Shown here one piece after another: positions 12,501 to 22,663 of a DNA stretch of 64,000 nt; within the stretch, counting starts at the first letter, position 1, and each line of letters starts with the position of its first letter. The notes below the pieces were generated by a model that saw only the letters and a list, made by a program, of their open reading frames with translations, was not told the DNA's origin and did not search any database. Position numbers and translations under genes: made by a program. This stretch comes from Platycnemis pennipes (taxonomy: Eukaryota > Arthropoda > Insecta > Odonata > Platycnemididae): positions 70,642,698-70,706,697 of the forward strand of contig OW121855.1 of assembly GCA_933228895.1 (NCBI GenBank). Direction: 5' to 3'.

Positions 12501-12700
12501 CGTAAATGACACAAATCACAGCTGGCGGCCACCTCCCCGAATAAGCTAACTAACTGAGTAAGTACTGAAATAGAAAGGCGCTCTCCACATAGCGTTAAAG
12601 GGAACACTGGGTGTTCAAAGAAAAATTCCACCGCTGGCGGGATTCGAACTCGGGACTACAAGTTGGAAGTCCATCTCTTACCAGAAACTCGAATACACCC
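12500..12700 (-). mobile_element. SINE family A, minus head and early body
   Basis: The minus strand gives TTTCTGGTAAGAGATGGAC (A-box region, about 12690-12670), GAGTTCGAATCCCGCCAGCG (B box, about 12650-12630), then TATGTGGAGAGCGCCTTTC and a TTTCAGTACT segment. The B box is nearly canonical, but the molecule is not a recognisable tRNA gene because the acceptor stem is absent. Confidence 0.65.
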
Positions 12701-13570
12701 CTTGAATGACTAAGCAGTTTATAAAAACCTGTTTCAAATTCACCCTCCAAATATTTAAAGACAAATACCTGGAGTACGAATATTTGGATTTGGTTAGTTG
12801 CGCAAATGTGGAGGTTAAAATTGACAACAATACTCGAGACAGAACTGCAAAATCGTTCGGCTCCATTGGAAACTTGCATACGTTTCATGTTTTGTTGATC
12901 TCGAGAAGGCATTCGACATTTATTCATGCAGTCAAGCCGATAGAAAGCTTGAATAAATAAAAATAATGATACGAAAATGTGATTAGGAGACGAAAGAAAG
13001 GCGTCAGTTTATCTAGACTTCGTGGTTATCGAAACTTTTAGTCACAAGAAGTACATAAGAAATTAGAATTCTCAGATATGAACCAGAACTGCATAATTTT
13101 TGCTTGTTTTTTAACCTCGAAAATTTATAACCAAACATAAAACCAGGCTTAAGTGAACAACGGATGAGTGCAATTGTTTCAGACATCTCTCTACGTGTTT
13201 GTCGTTTGTGCAGAAATAATATTGGTGCCGTATCTGTATGGTTCTGTGTTATTTGCGGGGATTGCGCGTTAAATTGCCGAGTTACCTTGGTAAATCAGTT
13301 GTTAACTATGAAATCGCTAGTTTTTCCGCTTACAATATGGTTTTTTACTCGTCGGAGATGCATGCCTGGTCCACACTACTCAGTGGAAGGGGGAGATGGA
13401 GTCACCCTTTTTCTTTTCAACATATATTCAAAGGAATTGGTGAGATGGACTTGATGCAGGAATAAAGGTAGGGTGAAATTTGATGAAACTGGTAAAGTTT
13501 GCGAATGATAAAGCTCTAGTTATCTTGATCATTCGTTACCGCCATAAAAGGTATTCAGAAATAGGACCTA
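12700..13570 (+). pseudogene. RTE-like reverse transcriptase relic with mutated catalytic box
   Basis: The plus strand carries RT motif A as CFVDLEKAFDIY (about 12888-12925, catalytic Asp kept), then GDGVTLFLFNIYSKELVRW (about 13395-13453), equivalent to the RQGC.LSP.LFN.Y.EE block. The catalytic box reads VKFANDKALV (about 13491-13520) where FADD is expected, so one catalytic Asp is Asn. Frameshifts lie between the blocks. This is a dead LINE; open frames nearby belong to it. Confidence 0.7.
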
Positions 13571-14500
13571 AATTCATTAAAATTTGCAAAATATCTTTTG
13601 GACCACCATCACTTCAGTGAATACTCTCCAAAAATATTGCACCAGGTAAAAAAAAGAGCGCGGATGGATGTACTAGAAAATTTTTAAATTAATTGAATCA
13701 GGGCATTCGTGAATATAGTTTTTCTCCCGTCCACACCTCCTGACCATCTCATGCTTACGTTGGGTTCGAAATATTTTTAGTATACTCACCAGTGGCGCAC
13801 AGACCAGGGGAAGGTTTAAGGGTTTAACCAACCAACCCCCCCCCCCCCCCCCCCAAACAGTCTTATCTGAATTGGTAAATTATCACTTCTATCACTTGGT
13901 ATGTTTAACGCTCTATCCACACTTTACCCCTGAGAACGTGAAAAATATGATCACTTAGCAAAATGTCCTACGCTCTAATTTAATTTTTGTTTTAATGAAT
14001 AATAATCGAAATATCATCTTATGATGATGCTCACAAATATTAATGAAACCCCTAGAAGGAAATCCTGCGTACGGCACTGATACTCACTTGAAGGTGACGA
14101 AACGTCAGTGATGAATAAGTTATTTATGTTGAATTGTTAGTGGTTTATTATTCATCTAGTTAGCTAGGCAACAATTAAGGCCTAGACTTTGTGGAATCCC
14201 ATAGTGAAAAAGGGAATTGTAATGAAAATATTAGCGTTCCACAGGTTAAAATATGCTTTAAGTCGACATGTTTAGGAGAGACCGACAGATGATAACTTTA
14301 TAAAACCATTTCGATAGATATAAATATATCTCACAAACTGAAGGTAAACAATACAAAAACGTAAATGATTAGATATTCTAGAATATGTAAAGCCAGGTTT
14401 AATTTCAAAGTTGGAGGAGCTACGAAAACTAAAAGAGGTAGTACGATCGTACCACTTCGTTTAGTTGTTGTGCGTGTGTTAAGGAGAAAAAAGGGGACAG
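13570..14500. other. Intergenic stretch with poly-C tract
   Basis: No gene recognised. It contains an uninterrupted run of 19 C at 13836-13854, which could be a replication-slippage site or an assembly-sensitive tract. The large minus frame at 14331-14807 is antisense to the LINE relic that follows. Confidence 0.5.
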
Positions 14501-15000
14501 AATCTGCAAAGTTCAAATGAGAATCGCTATTGCGAAAGAGGCGGACACTCGTTCGAGAGAACTGATTACTCTGAAGCTGAGTAGGAAGGTTAGTAAATGA
14601 CCGGTGAATTGCCTCATGTAGAGGGAGGCATTGTACAGAGCAGAACCGTGGACCAAGATGAAAGAGGATGAGTATTATAGACTGTCGACTTTTGAGACGT
14701 GGCTGTGGACGAGGACGGATAAAGTAATTCTGGGTGGAAAGTAAGATAAAGAAGTGCTGGGGATGGAAAGGGAATAGAGAAGGTTGGCTGAAAACATTAG
14801 GGTACAAAATGAGTGGATAGAACGGGCGAAGGTGTTTTAAATACCATGAAAAAGGATAGAATGTTGGGTAAGCGCGGAAAAGGAAGAAAAAACGACAGTT
14901 TGGTTGAAGTGATATGATATAGAAAGAAGTATGCGAAGCTAAAGAAGAATATTATGCGAAAAATAAGTGTGTCACACTACAAAGCAAGAATTTCAGTTCC
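14500..15000 (+). pseudogene. RTE-like LINE C-terminal relic
   Basis: The plus strand contains EALYRAEPWTKMKEDEYYR, then STFETWLWTRTDKV, matching the post-RT segment of RTE elements (SETWTL ... LEAFEMW.WRRM..I.WTDKV). Stops follow. The 3' part, about 14914-14999, is one arm of a large inverted repeat. Confidence 0.6.
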
Positions 15001-15196
15001 ACCTAAAGCAGTAGTTCACAGCTTGGGTAACATGTCTCAAATTTTCGATTTAGAGGTAATTTGATCTGAAAGGGGGGATTTTAAACATTATCTCATTGTC
15101 AGTGACTTCTGAACTGAAATTCTTTCCTCGTAGTGCAACACTTATTTTCGCATAATATTCTTTTTTAGCTCCGCATACTTCAACTATCTCTTTCTC
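14914..15196. repeat. Imperfect long inverted repeat, ~86-bp arms
   Basis: The left arm (about 14914-14999) includes AGTATGCGAAGCTAAAGAAG and AATATTATGCGAAAAATAAG. The right arm (about 15111-15196) is its reverse complement at roughly 85-90 % by eye. The spacer is about 110 bp. Each arm reads as the 3' end of an RTE-like ORF, so this is best explained by two fragments in opposite orientation. Confidence 0.75.
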
Positions 15197-15626
15197 ATAT
15201 TTTTTCCATTTCATGGATGCCATTTTTATGGAAGCTTGTTTCGGGCATGTTCATAGCCTTTTGGAATGAGTAGGGGTTAACTTTTTTTAATATTAAATAT
15301 GTGTCGCGGGGGATATTAGAGATGATTAAATTTGTTTGGCCATGACAAAAAAAAGGTTAGGAACCTAAACTTAGCTTCACCGAGAGAACACTAATAATTA
15401 CATGAAGTACATGAGGGTTTATCCCCGTTGGATCTAGATGAAAGCCTGGGACCGTGTTCGGTAAAAGAATCAGTACTTTCGACCATCGACAATAATGGCA
15501 ATTGGACATCACAACCTCGAAAACTACCTATTTCGAAAAGGAAAACAATTGGATTGTTTTAGCCTCTGACGTCATGGAATTGTTGACGTTCAGCGATTCC
15601 GAAATCATACAACCAAACTGAATAAG

Positions 15627-15690
15627 GTCCTGAGTAATTATAACCACAAAGGTACTGAGTAAGTAGTAACCACAAAGGTACTGAGTAAGA
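15627..15690 (+). repeat. Short tandem repeat, ~26-bp unit
   Basis: The phrase AACCACAAAGGTACTGAGTA occurs twice (about 15640 and 15666), with a third partial TGAGTAATTATAACC upstream at about 15630. The unit is roughly 26 bp. Confidence 0.7.
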
Positions 15691-15699
15691 TGCAGTCGT

Positions 15700-18000
15700 T
15701 TTGCATCGAGAGTGAGCTTGTGCCTCTTTGACTAACTGTGGTAGGGATTTGCAACCTTTTTTGGTGCCCGTACTTCCCTAGCCTTTAGTCAAACATCCGG
15801 CACCCCTTAATCAGTATCCCTTATCCAATTTTAACCGGATATTGTTGAGTTACCGTTCCATGCAGTGAGAAATAATCTATAAAGGGTGAAGATGTGGTCG
15901 TAGTTCTTCAAATTTTGTCTCGTTCTTTCACATTACCAATCTCAATGGGTGTATCAAACCATAATGACTGAGAATTTGAATTCTAGACAGGTCTCTGCTG
16001 TCGAGAACAATGAGACAAAAGGACTCACGACCCCTCTGAAAAGCAGCAAGTGGCACTGACAGACAGTACCAACGTCGAACAGCCCGCGGTAATATTGGCA
16101 ATATAAATATTTCGGAAAATATTAAAATGTTTATTTCCCTGATATCCACCTGTACAAGCTTCCTGTAAACCCTGTGGGCTCGCGTACACCAGTTACTCTG
16201 ATTTATAGGTTATGGACAGTGCTTCTTGGGATTTTTTTTTCATATGCGCATCAATGGAACGATAATATTTTTTTTAGGGTTTCAACTACTTTGAAGTTTT
16301 GATTTAGATTCGATTGCTTCTCGTCGATTTCGATCGGTTTTCGTGGGACGGACCCGTAGGTTGAAATGCCATGTCACAAGAGGAGACGGCGTCCCCCGGA
16401 TCGAGTATTAACAGAGTTGAATATATTAATTTAAAAATACTTCGCGACCCAGGGAAGGCGTGGGAGCAGGAGGGGCGACTGGCCACGGAATGCGAATTAC
16501 GCACGTATTGATTAATACGACGCGCTAGGTGGAGATCTCGTTTGTACGAAAAACATCGAAACGTAGCTGGGCAACATGAAAAATAATCAAGTTGGAGCTG
16601 AAACTGCAAGAATTGACTTAAAGGCCGTTTTACAAGAAGCAATAAATTTCACGGCCCGAAAGCAGCGCAAATTCGTAGAAATCGCGTGGATGAATGGCGG
16701 GTATTCGAACAGAGGCTAATTTCCGCAGTCTTACATGCATTTTGGAAGTTTTCCATGTAATTCATTATTTGCACGATGCTATTTTCACTGCGCTTGGCTC
16801 CGTTAGTTCCGCAATTATAATTTCCGGTAGATAGCCATGAAGAATATAATGAAGAGCAAATTTTCAAGTGCTACACCCTCTTCAGAGACCAGTGTTTCTC
16901 AACCTTTGTAAGCCCATGGTGCTCTAAACCATCAGTCTGCACGATTATAAGCGCAGTGTAAAGCGATCTTTAAAAGTTCGGTTAAATTCACCCGATATTC
17001 GAGGCGGAAATTCAGAGTGGTGCACAGTGGGCTGAAATTGAAATTCCCCGCACAAAAGTCCAAAGCAGCTTTTTTTTAGATAACCTCTTAAAACTTGGTA
17101 CATATACACACAAATGATTGGTGATTATGGAATGGTAAGTTAGTTTTCATAGGTATTACCCGTCACTTAGATACAGAGGCTCAAACTCGACCAAATTTCG
17201 AAAAAGGCGCCCGATCTCATTTTTTTCGAAAATCTTAAAAATTGAGCATGTTCAGGAGTAATTGAAGGATTTTTATGAAATAAAAAACATTACCAATTGT
17301 GAACAGGGTACTTTGCCTATACTATGCATAAGTTTAAGACATTTTCGCGTATATTTGAGTGCTATTACGTCACAAAATGGCGGATCCTTTGTGTAGACAA
17401 TATTTTACATAAAGTAGACAATATAATCCTTATTCGGAAAATGGTCTATGGGATACTTCATCAGAGTATAAATTGAAGATATTTCTAGGTTATTCCGTAA
17501 AAATATTTGAAAAAAGCTTGCGACGCCGAGGATAAACTCGATTTTTCGATCGCGCGTCGCGGCCCGGACCTGGAAATATCGAGACTCCGTTGGATTGCTC
17601 ATGTTGTGTGGATGTTAACTCCTAGAATTTCACTTTTTTAGGCTATGCATGCTGTCACTGATTTCTTAAGATTCTATACTGAAGATTTTGCGAGGATATT
17701 AGTTGTAGAGAATGGATCAGTGACTGAATGACGGCAGAGATAGACCTCAGTACATTTAGATTAACACTATATTTCTTCCTAGGAATAATTATATGCCACA
17801 GTAGAAAAATCAATACCTGAATAGGTAGCCGTGTGATAAAGTTAGTGCCTGTAGTTCATCTGGAAATGTTCTTAACTCTACTAGCTCAAATTATCTGCTC
17901 CCATGCACGGCTGAAGATGCAATCTGTTACACTTTACCAAATACGCAGATCATTCAAAAATTAAATTCCTTCGTGGTTATTGATAGTGGAATATTGTACA
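15700..18000. other. Intergenic stretch, fragments of DNA transposons likely, no gene seen
   Basis: The phrase CAGTGTTTCTCAACCTTTG at 16890-16908 resembles the terminal repeat of many hAT elements (CAGTGGTTCTCAACC). The short frames at 15928-16149, 16304-16642, 16649-16867 and 17405-17602 (minus) have no recognisable domain. Confidence 0.4.
16803..16930 (+). repeat. Dispersed repeat copy 1
   Basis: Shares TTAGTTCCGCAATTATAATT, a TTCCGG(T/G)AGATA(G/A)CCATGA segment and a GTGTTTCTC(A/T)ACCTTT end with 18925-19045 in the same orientation. Similarity is about 75-80 % by eye. The family may be a hAT-type element, judging from the CAGTGTTTCTCAACC end. Confidence 0.6.
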
Positions 18001-18115
18001 TCATAAGTCAACAATCCTTCGATTGGTTTGACGCAGCTCTCCACTCGTTTCTCCTATCAGCTTAACTCTTCATATTTACGTATTTATTCTCTTTCACGCG
18101 CCTTTTCCTGTATGT
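18001..18115 (-). mobile_element. RTE-like 3' tail
   Basis: AGTCAACAATCCTTCGATTG followed by GTTTGACGCAGCTCTCCACT and CTCCTATCAGCTTAACTCTT matches 42603-42675, the 3' end of a minus-strand RTE fragment. Confidence 0.65.
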
Positions 18116-18171
18116 GCTGTACCTATTGGTGCATATGTCTTATAAGTATGTATAAGTAAGAACTTCTGGGG

Positions 18172-18500
18172 CCTTATTCACGAATAAAACTCGGAATTGT
18201 CACTCTGTAAAGAGACGAAACGTTGAATTCACGTTCTTGACAAAGACCGAACAATGCACTGAATAAAAAGACATCTGCCTAGATTGTGACGCCACTAACT
18301 CGATATCGCCGAAACACGATGATATCGGATGTTTTTGGAACCGAATTCAGCTAGGATTCAACTTTTCCGAACATCCACAATGACGAGTTCCTGAGGTCAC
18401 AGCCACGCCAATTCCGGATTTGGCGTGGAAAAAATTGAATTTCTTAAGTCTCTGACGAGGTTGTCGAGGTACGAGGGTTCCGACTCCTTAGTGAATAAGG
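18172..18500. mobile_element. ~329-bp MITE with CCTTATTCAC termini
   Basis: The left end CCTTATTCACGAA and inverted right end CCTTATTCACTAA are near-identical over 13 bp. The interior is non-coding and rich in CpG. The element lies between a minus-strand RTE tail and a plus-strand RTE fragment. No target duplication can be fixed with confidence. Confidence 0.55.
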
Positions 18501-18790
18501 GTGATAAGGGCGAAAGGGAGGATGGCTGACGAAATGATGAGCATAGTGGAGCGGAAATAAGAAAGTTGAGTTATATATATGTCGCTAGCAACAATGAAAT
18601 GTTGAAGGCCGTTATTGAAGCTAAAAATGGTTTGCCGGGTAAACGAGTAAAAGGGAGAAGAAAAGGAATTTTGGAAAATATGAAGAAAGATAGGAGATAG
18701 GCCGATATGAAGATGGAAATAACGTAGGTAAGGGGCCGTGACGTAAATCAATTCAAAGAATAGGAACACTACATGAAATACCAACCCTAA
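18501..18790 (+). pseudogene. RTE-like LINE extreme C-terminus relic
   Basis: The plus strand reads MLKAVIEAKNGLPGKRVKGR then RKGILENMKKDRR, matching the basic C-terminal segment of RTE elements (ILEG...GKRGRGRPR...LE..K). Stops follow. The minus-strand frame at 18488-18784 is antisense to this relic. Confidence 0.55.
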
Positions 18791-18924
18791 GCGGTAGAAA
18801 ACTACCTAAAATATCAATCACTTAGGGTTAGCACGGGCAATGTATTGACGAGAGAGCGGACGACGGATGAGCTTATCTACTTTACCGCGGATAACTTTAT
18901 TTGAACATCCATAAAACAAGCCCA

Positions 18925-19045
18925 TTAGTTCCGCAATTATCATTTCCGGGAGATAACCATGACACATTTTAGAGCAAGATTCCAAAAGCTACGACCTCAG
19001 TGACTGGTGTTTCTCTACCTTTTTTTGCACATGGTATCCCTACAT
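18925..19045 (+). repeat. Dispersed repeat copy 2
   Basis: Second copy of the repeat described at 16803-16930, in direct orientation. Confidence 0.6.
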
Positions 19046-19199
19046 TTTTCTTTGCTCTTTCCATCTGTAATACACGGTCACCGAAACAATTTCCAAAAAG
19101 ATCCACTCGTATAAATTAGTGTTCCACTCGCGGTCTCTGGAGGGCATGACATACCAGTGGTGGTAAAACGAGTGGTAATCATAAATTTTCAAATAGGTA

Positions 19200-19490
19200 A
19201 ACTTAAAAATCAATTTGACGAGGACAATTTTAATGAAACAGAGTTGAGAAGGCGAGTGAAAAACTTGATTTGGAGCGCAGCCTCGTGTTGATCCGAGACT
19301 CCGGAGAGAAGCTACAGAATGGATTCGAGACTTTAGAGAGATGTGGCTGTGGAGGAAAATGCGAAGGGCACGATCGTGGGGAAAGACAAATGAAGAAGAC
19401 CTTAGAGGATGGTGAGGGAAGAAGGATGTTGCCGGAAATTAGAAAAAAATACGAATCAGGATGCAGCAGTTATTTTCAGGAAATTTGATA
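19200..19490 (+). pseudogene. RTE-like LINE relic
   Basis: In a frame different from the longest open one, the strand reads like the SETW ... FETLERC/WLWRKMRR segment of RTE elements (about 19310-19400), ending near RMLPEIRKKYES. It is short and frameshifted, so identification is moderate only. Confidence 0.45.
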
Positions 19491-22240
19491 TCTATGATGT
19501 ATAGCCTGCACAGTTAGTCGCTTTAAGGAGGATCAACTTGTTTTTTTTAGCATAGTATTGCAAACAATTAACAGTCTTTGCAAATCAGTTAACTTTTTGC
19601 AAACAATTAACCACGAATCACTAAATGCTAGATTGAAAATTACGCACGAATAACGCAGAAGAGAACACTTTTATCCGATTACAACTGGCGAGTTCATCAA
19701 CCTGCGTGTATAAAGGAGCTGAAATTTAATGGGCATGCCTAATAAATTATTTGTTATTCACGAAGGCGATCACCATCGGACCTCATTTTCTCTAACTAAA
19801 ATGGAAGTACTTGACGCACAAGGATGTGCGTAAAGGCAATACTATATACTTTTAATTTCCCCAACGAACATCAGAATTTGCTGTCCAAGATGGAATTACT
19901 ACAATCTGAACTTGTTTTGTCGTTCTTATTTAACGTGAAAGGGACCGGAGCGAAAACGTCCCCGGAAGGACGTTTACCAAAAGGGTAAAAAGTATTACAA
20001 AATTGTTTTCGGAAATCACTCAAGATATTACATGGAGGGTCAACTTTCGTCTTTTTGGAAAAGGATAGCTATGGTGAAAACTCATCATTCCTTCTCGTTA
20101 AATTCCAGAGGTTTGTCGAGTGACTTTCGTCGTCACTGGCAGGCGAAGACAGCGGTATGCCCCTAACCCCGGAATATCAATATGACTGACGCGACCTTGA
20201 AATCCCTATAGGGAGGGATACGTAGGCTAGAGGCTTGCAATATAGAACGGTTTTTGCAAATAATAATAATAATATTTATTCACCCAGAGATCAAGATACA
20301 CATGTTCCAAGATATAAGGCACGTCAAATTCGAGCACATCCCGCCGGAATCATTTCCTTGGCATCACAAGGTGCACCGCAATTCTCTCCTTGTCTTCCAC
20401 CTCTATCTGCTCTACTGCGATACATATATGATAAAAACTGAGTACCTACGTGCCGAGACAAAACAAAAGTCGGATCGCATCAAACTGAATTATCAATTTG
20501 TCGGAAATCTCCATTACCACTGAAAAATATCCAGCATGCGAATCAAAATAAATATATATCTAGGCCTAAAAACATGCCCGACTGAACCATGTAAAGAAAG
20601 ATGTGAAGATGTAAAGTTATAAATGCGTTCGTATGTCACTGACGGTTTATTAAGTGTATCAAGTTTACTGACTTAAAGAAAGCAATGATCATTTCCCAAT
20701 TTTCCTGGGGTCCGTCATTAGTGACAGAATAACGGCGTTTGAAAATCGTACTACCTTGACATCTCACGCATCAGTTTATCAAATACACTTCCAGATAGGT
20801 ACCTTGCGAAAATCGCAAAAGTAGAACTTTTAATTAGAAGAACTTATGGGGTTAAAAAGGCATTCTGTCAAGGAAGCCTCTCCTCCCAACGCGGGGTATT
20901 CATGTCAAAGCGACTCCGCCACTGCCTTCATGACAGGAGTCAGCTGATCTTCACTTTACCAGCGAAAGCATCCAGCTGCCAGCCGAGAGCCTCCACCATC
21001 TCCTAGCTCCTATTATCATTCAACATACTTCTAGCATGCAGTCGGTGCGACGTTAATCGACTTGCGAATCAATGCAAAGAAAAGGCTATGTAAAATGAGA
21101 AGTAGCGCGTGGAAATCATTATTGGGTCGATTTCAAGGATCGTTTGGTGGCATAATCTGATTGAAGCCACTGTTTACCAGCAGAGGGGAGAGATGCAAAT
21201 GCAGATAGCTACTGATACGATTGAAGATGACCATAGCTAGTTAGCAGTGCCGCAATCCGCTTATGTGTGGTCAAAATGGGCGCTTTTACAGCTTCACCTC
21301 GTAATATTCTTTAGTGATTCGCTGAAAACCATAAAGACAAGTATTATTAGTAATTTAAGCCTTTGAGAATCTCTGAAATTTCCCGTGGGAAAAAAATGGC
21401 TGCATCACATCAATATAGTCCTTCAACTTTATAAGTTAAGATGAAAAGATTGGAGACAGTTACTCACTTACAATAGACATGGTAAAAGATGTTATCAATG
21501 CTCCTCACAGCTCTTCAAATTAATAGCTCGCCTATTAGTGAACATTTACACAAACTCCAACAAGAAATAAGAAACACCGTGGGGTATGAATAATTTAAAT
21601 AACTTCACTTATCTTACGTCTCTTCTTCTGGCATCTACAAGAAAGCTCGCATTTCTATTGGACATTCTAACCATGAAGAAGTCCAGTCACACAAAAGCAA
21701 GGTTTTTGTATCATAAAATAGTACTAGGCTTAATAATACAGAATGCAAGAAAAACGCCGGCTGCTGCAAGAACAAATTATACTACCATAATAATGATACC
21801 AATCACTGACTAGATGAAATCATTCAACTAAAACATAAATATTACAACGATTCATCTCGGTTATTCTCATCAATTTGGCCATGCAAAGAAAGATATATGA
21901 TAATGATTACGAATGTAACAAATTACCAATTGTCAACACACAACGGAAATGAACTCTAGAAAACAAAACCCAAAACCTTTTAAATGGTCATTTCAAAGAA
22001 ACAATGCGAACCACACGGAGAACTTCACTCTTTCAACTACCTGTAAAAGGTAAACAATGTAAACTTTACAATCCCAATTACTTTCGCGCAGTTAACTCAC
22101 TCAAGTGAACCATATTATTTCAAATTTCATACTACGACACTAACGTTTCATGAAGAAACCATAATTTTAAAAATTATTTTAAATCTCAGCTAATGTCATA
22201 ATGTATAAAAAATACGATCTTTTACTCGTTGAAAATGTAC
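19490..22240. other. Intergenic stretch upstream of the zinc-finger gene
   Basis: No gene firmly supported. A run of AAT triplets precedes 20277, and the frames at 20235-20523 lack motifs. The minus-strand phrase ATGTCTATT then GTAAGTGAG (21480-21464) looks like a start codon followed by a splice donor, but I could not find a following exon. CpG stays fairly frequent. Confidence 0.45.
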
Positions 22241-22244
22241 TTAC

Positions 22245-22340
22245 ACGACGTATATGACCATGAAGTACCGGAAGCAGTTAAAAGGAAAGTAGCTGCAACA
22301 TGGCGTCTGTTTGTTGACAATCGTCTGCTTCGTCAAGAGT
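22245..22340 (-). other. Possible first exon of a divergent transcript
   Basis: The minus strand has ATG at 22261-22259 opening five codons (MVIYV) and then an excellent splice donor, CGTCGT|GTAAGTAC, with the exon ending at 22245. No partner exon in the matching phase was found in 20.8-22.2 kb, so this could be non-coding or chance. If real, the 22.25-22.5 kb block is a bidirectional promoter. Confidence 0.2.
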
Positions 22341-22500
22341 TGTAAACGAAATAACAAATTGAGTTGTTGTGTTATATTTGTTTCATCGTCACTCTGTTTA
22401 TCTTGAAATTGACTTTATCTTTCGTTGTTTTTCATTCGTTTGTATGAGTTCTTAGAAGCTTTAAAAACTGGTTCTAAAATAAGATTAAGAAGTCTTCGTA
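22255..22500 (+). promoter_or_regulatory. Probable promoter region of the zinc-finger gene
   Basis: Lies just upstream of the gene and contains ACCGGAAG (22267-22274, an ETS/GABP-type core) and AACATGGCG (22297-22305, YY1-like), motifs often found in TATA-less promoters of widely expressed genes. No TATA box is placed properly. The transcription start cannot be fixed from sequence. Confidence 0.35.
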
Positions 22501-22616
22501 ATGCGAAGTTCACTGAAAGCAGATTTGTCAACATTGGGTAAATCTTTTAAAAAATCTCGGATACTGTGGACTTATTAACATTATTATGTGAATTCTAATC
22601 TTACCCTTCATTTTAG
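22501..22616 (+). other. Possible 5' UTR exon end and first intron
   Basis: ACATTGG|GTAAATC at about 22535-22545 could be a donor, and TTCATTTTAG at 22607-22616 a good pyrimidine-rich acceptor. Splicing them would leave a short upstream reading frame starting at ATG 22501 that stops before the main start codon. This is inference: it fits a spliced 5' UTR but is unproven. Confidence 0.3.
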
Positions 22617-22663
22617 TGCTGTTTTTCGCGCACGTCAGTTGATCTTTGCGATCCCACTTCTTC

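Noticed and set aside
12630..12695. tRNA gene suggested by the near-perfect B box GAGTTCGAATCCC.
   Set aside because: No acceptor stem or proper anticodon arm; it is the head of a SINE copy, with the SINE body directly following.
14331..14807. 158-codon minus-strand frame.
   Set aside because: Antisense to an RTE relic; composition (Ser/Phe/Leu-rich) and lack of motifs argue against a gene.
21700..21815. Minus-strand hydrophobic stretches (IGIIIMVV and AGVFLAFCIIKPSTIL) with a TTCTTGCAG acceptor, possibly a small membrane protein.
   Set aside because: A stop codon separates them and the phase does not match the nearby donors at 22245 or 21472; no complete gene model could be built.
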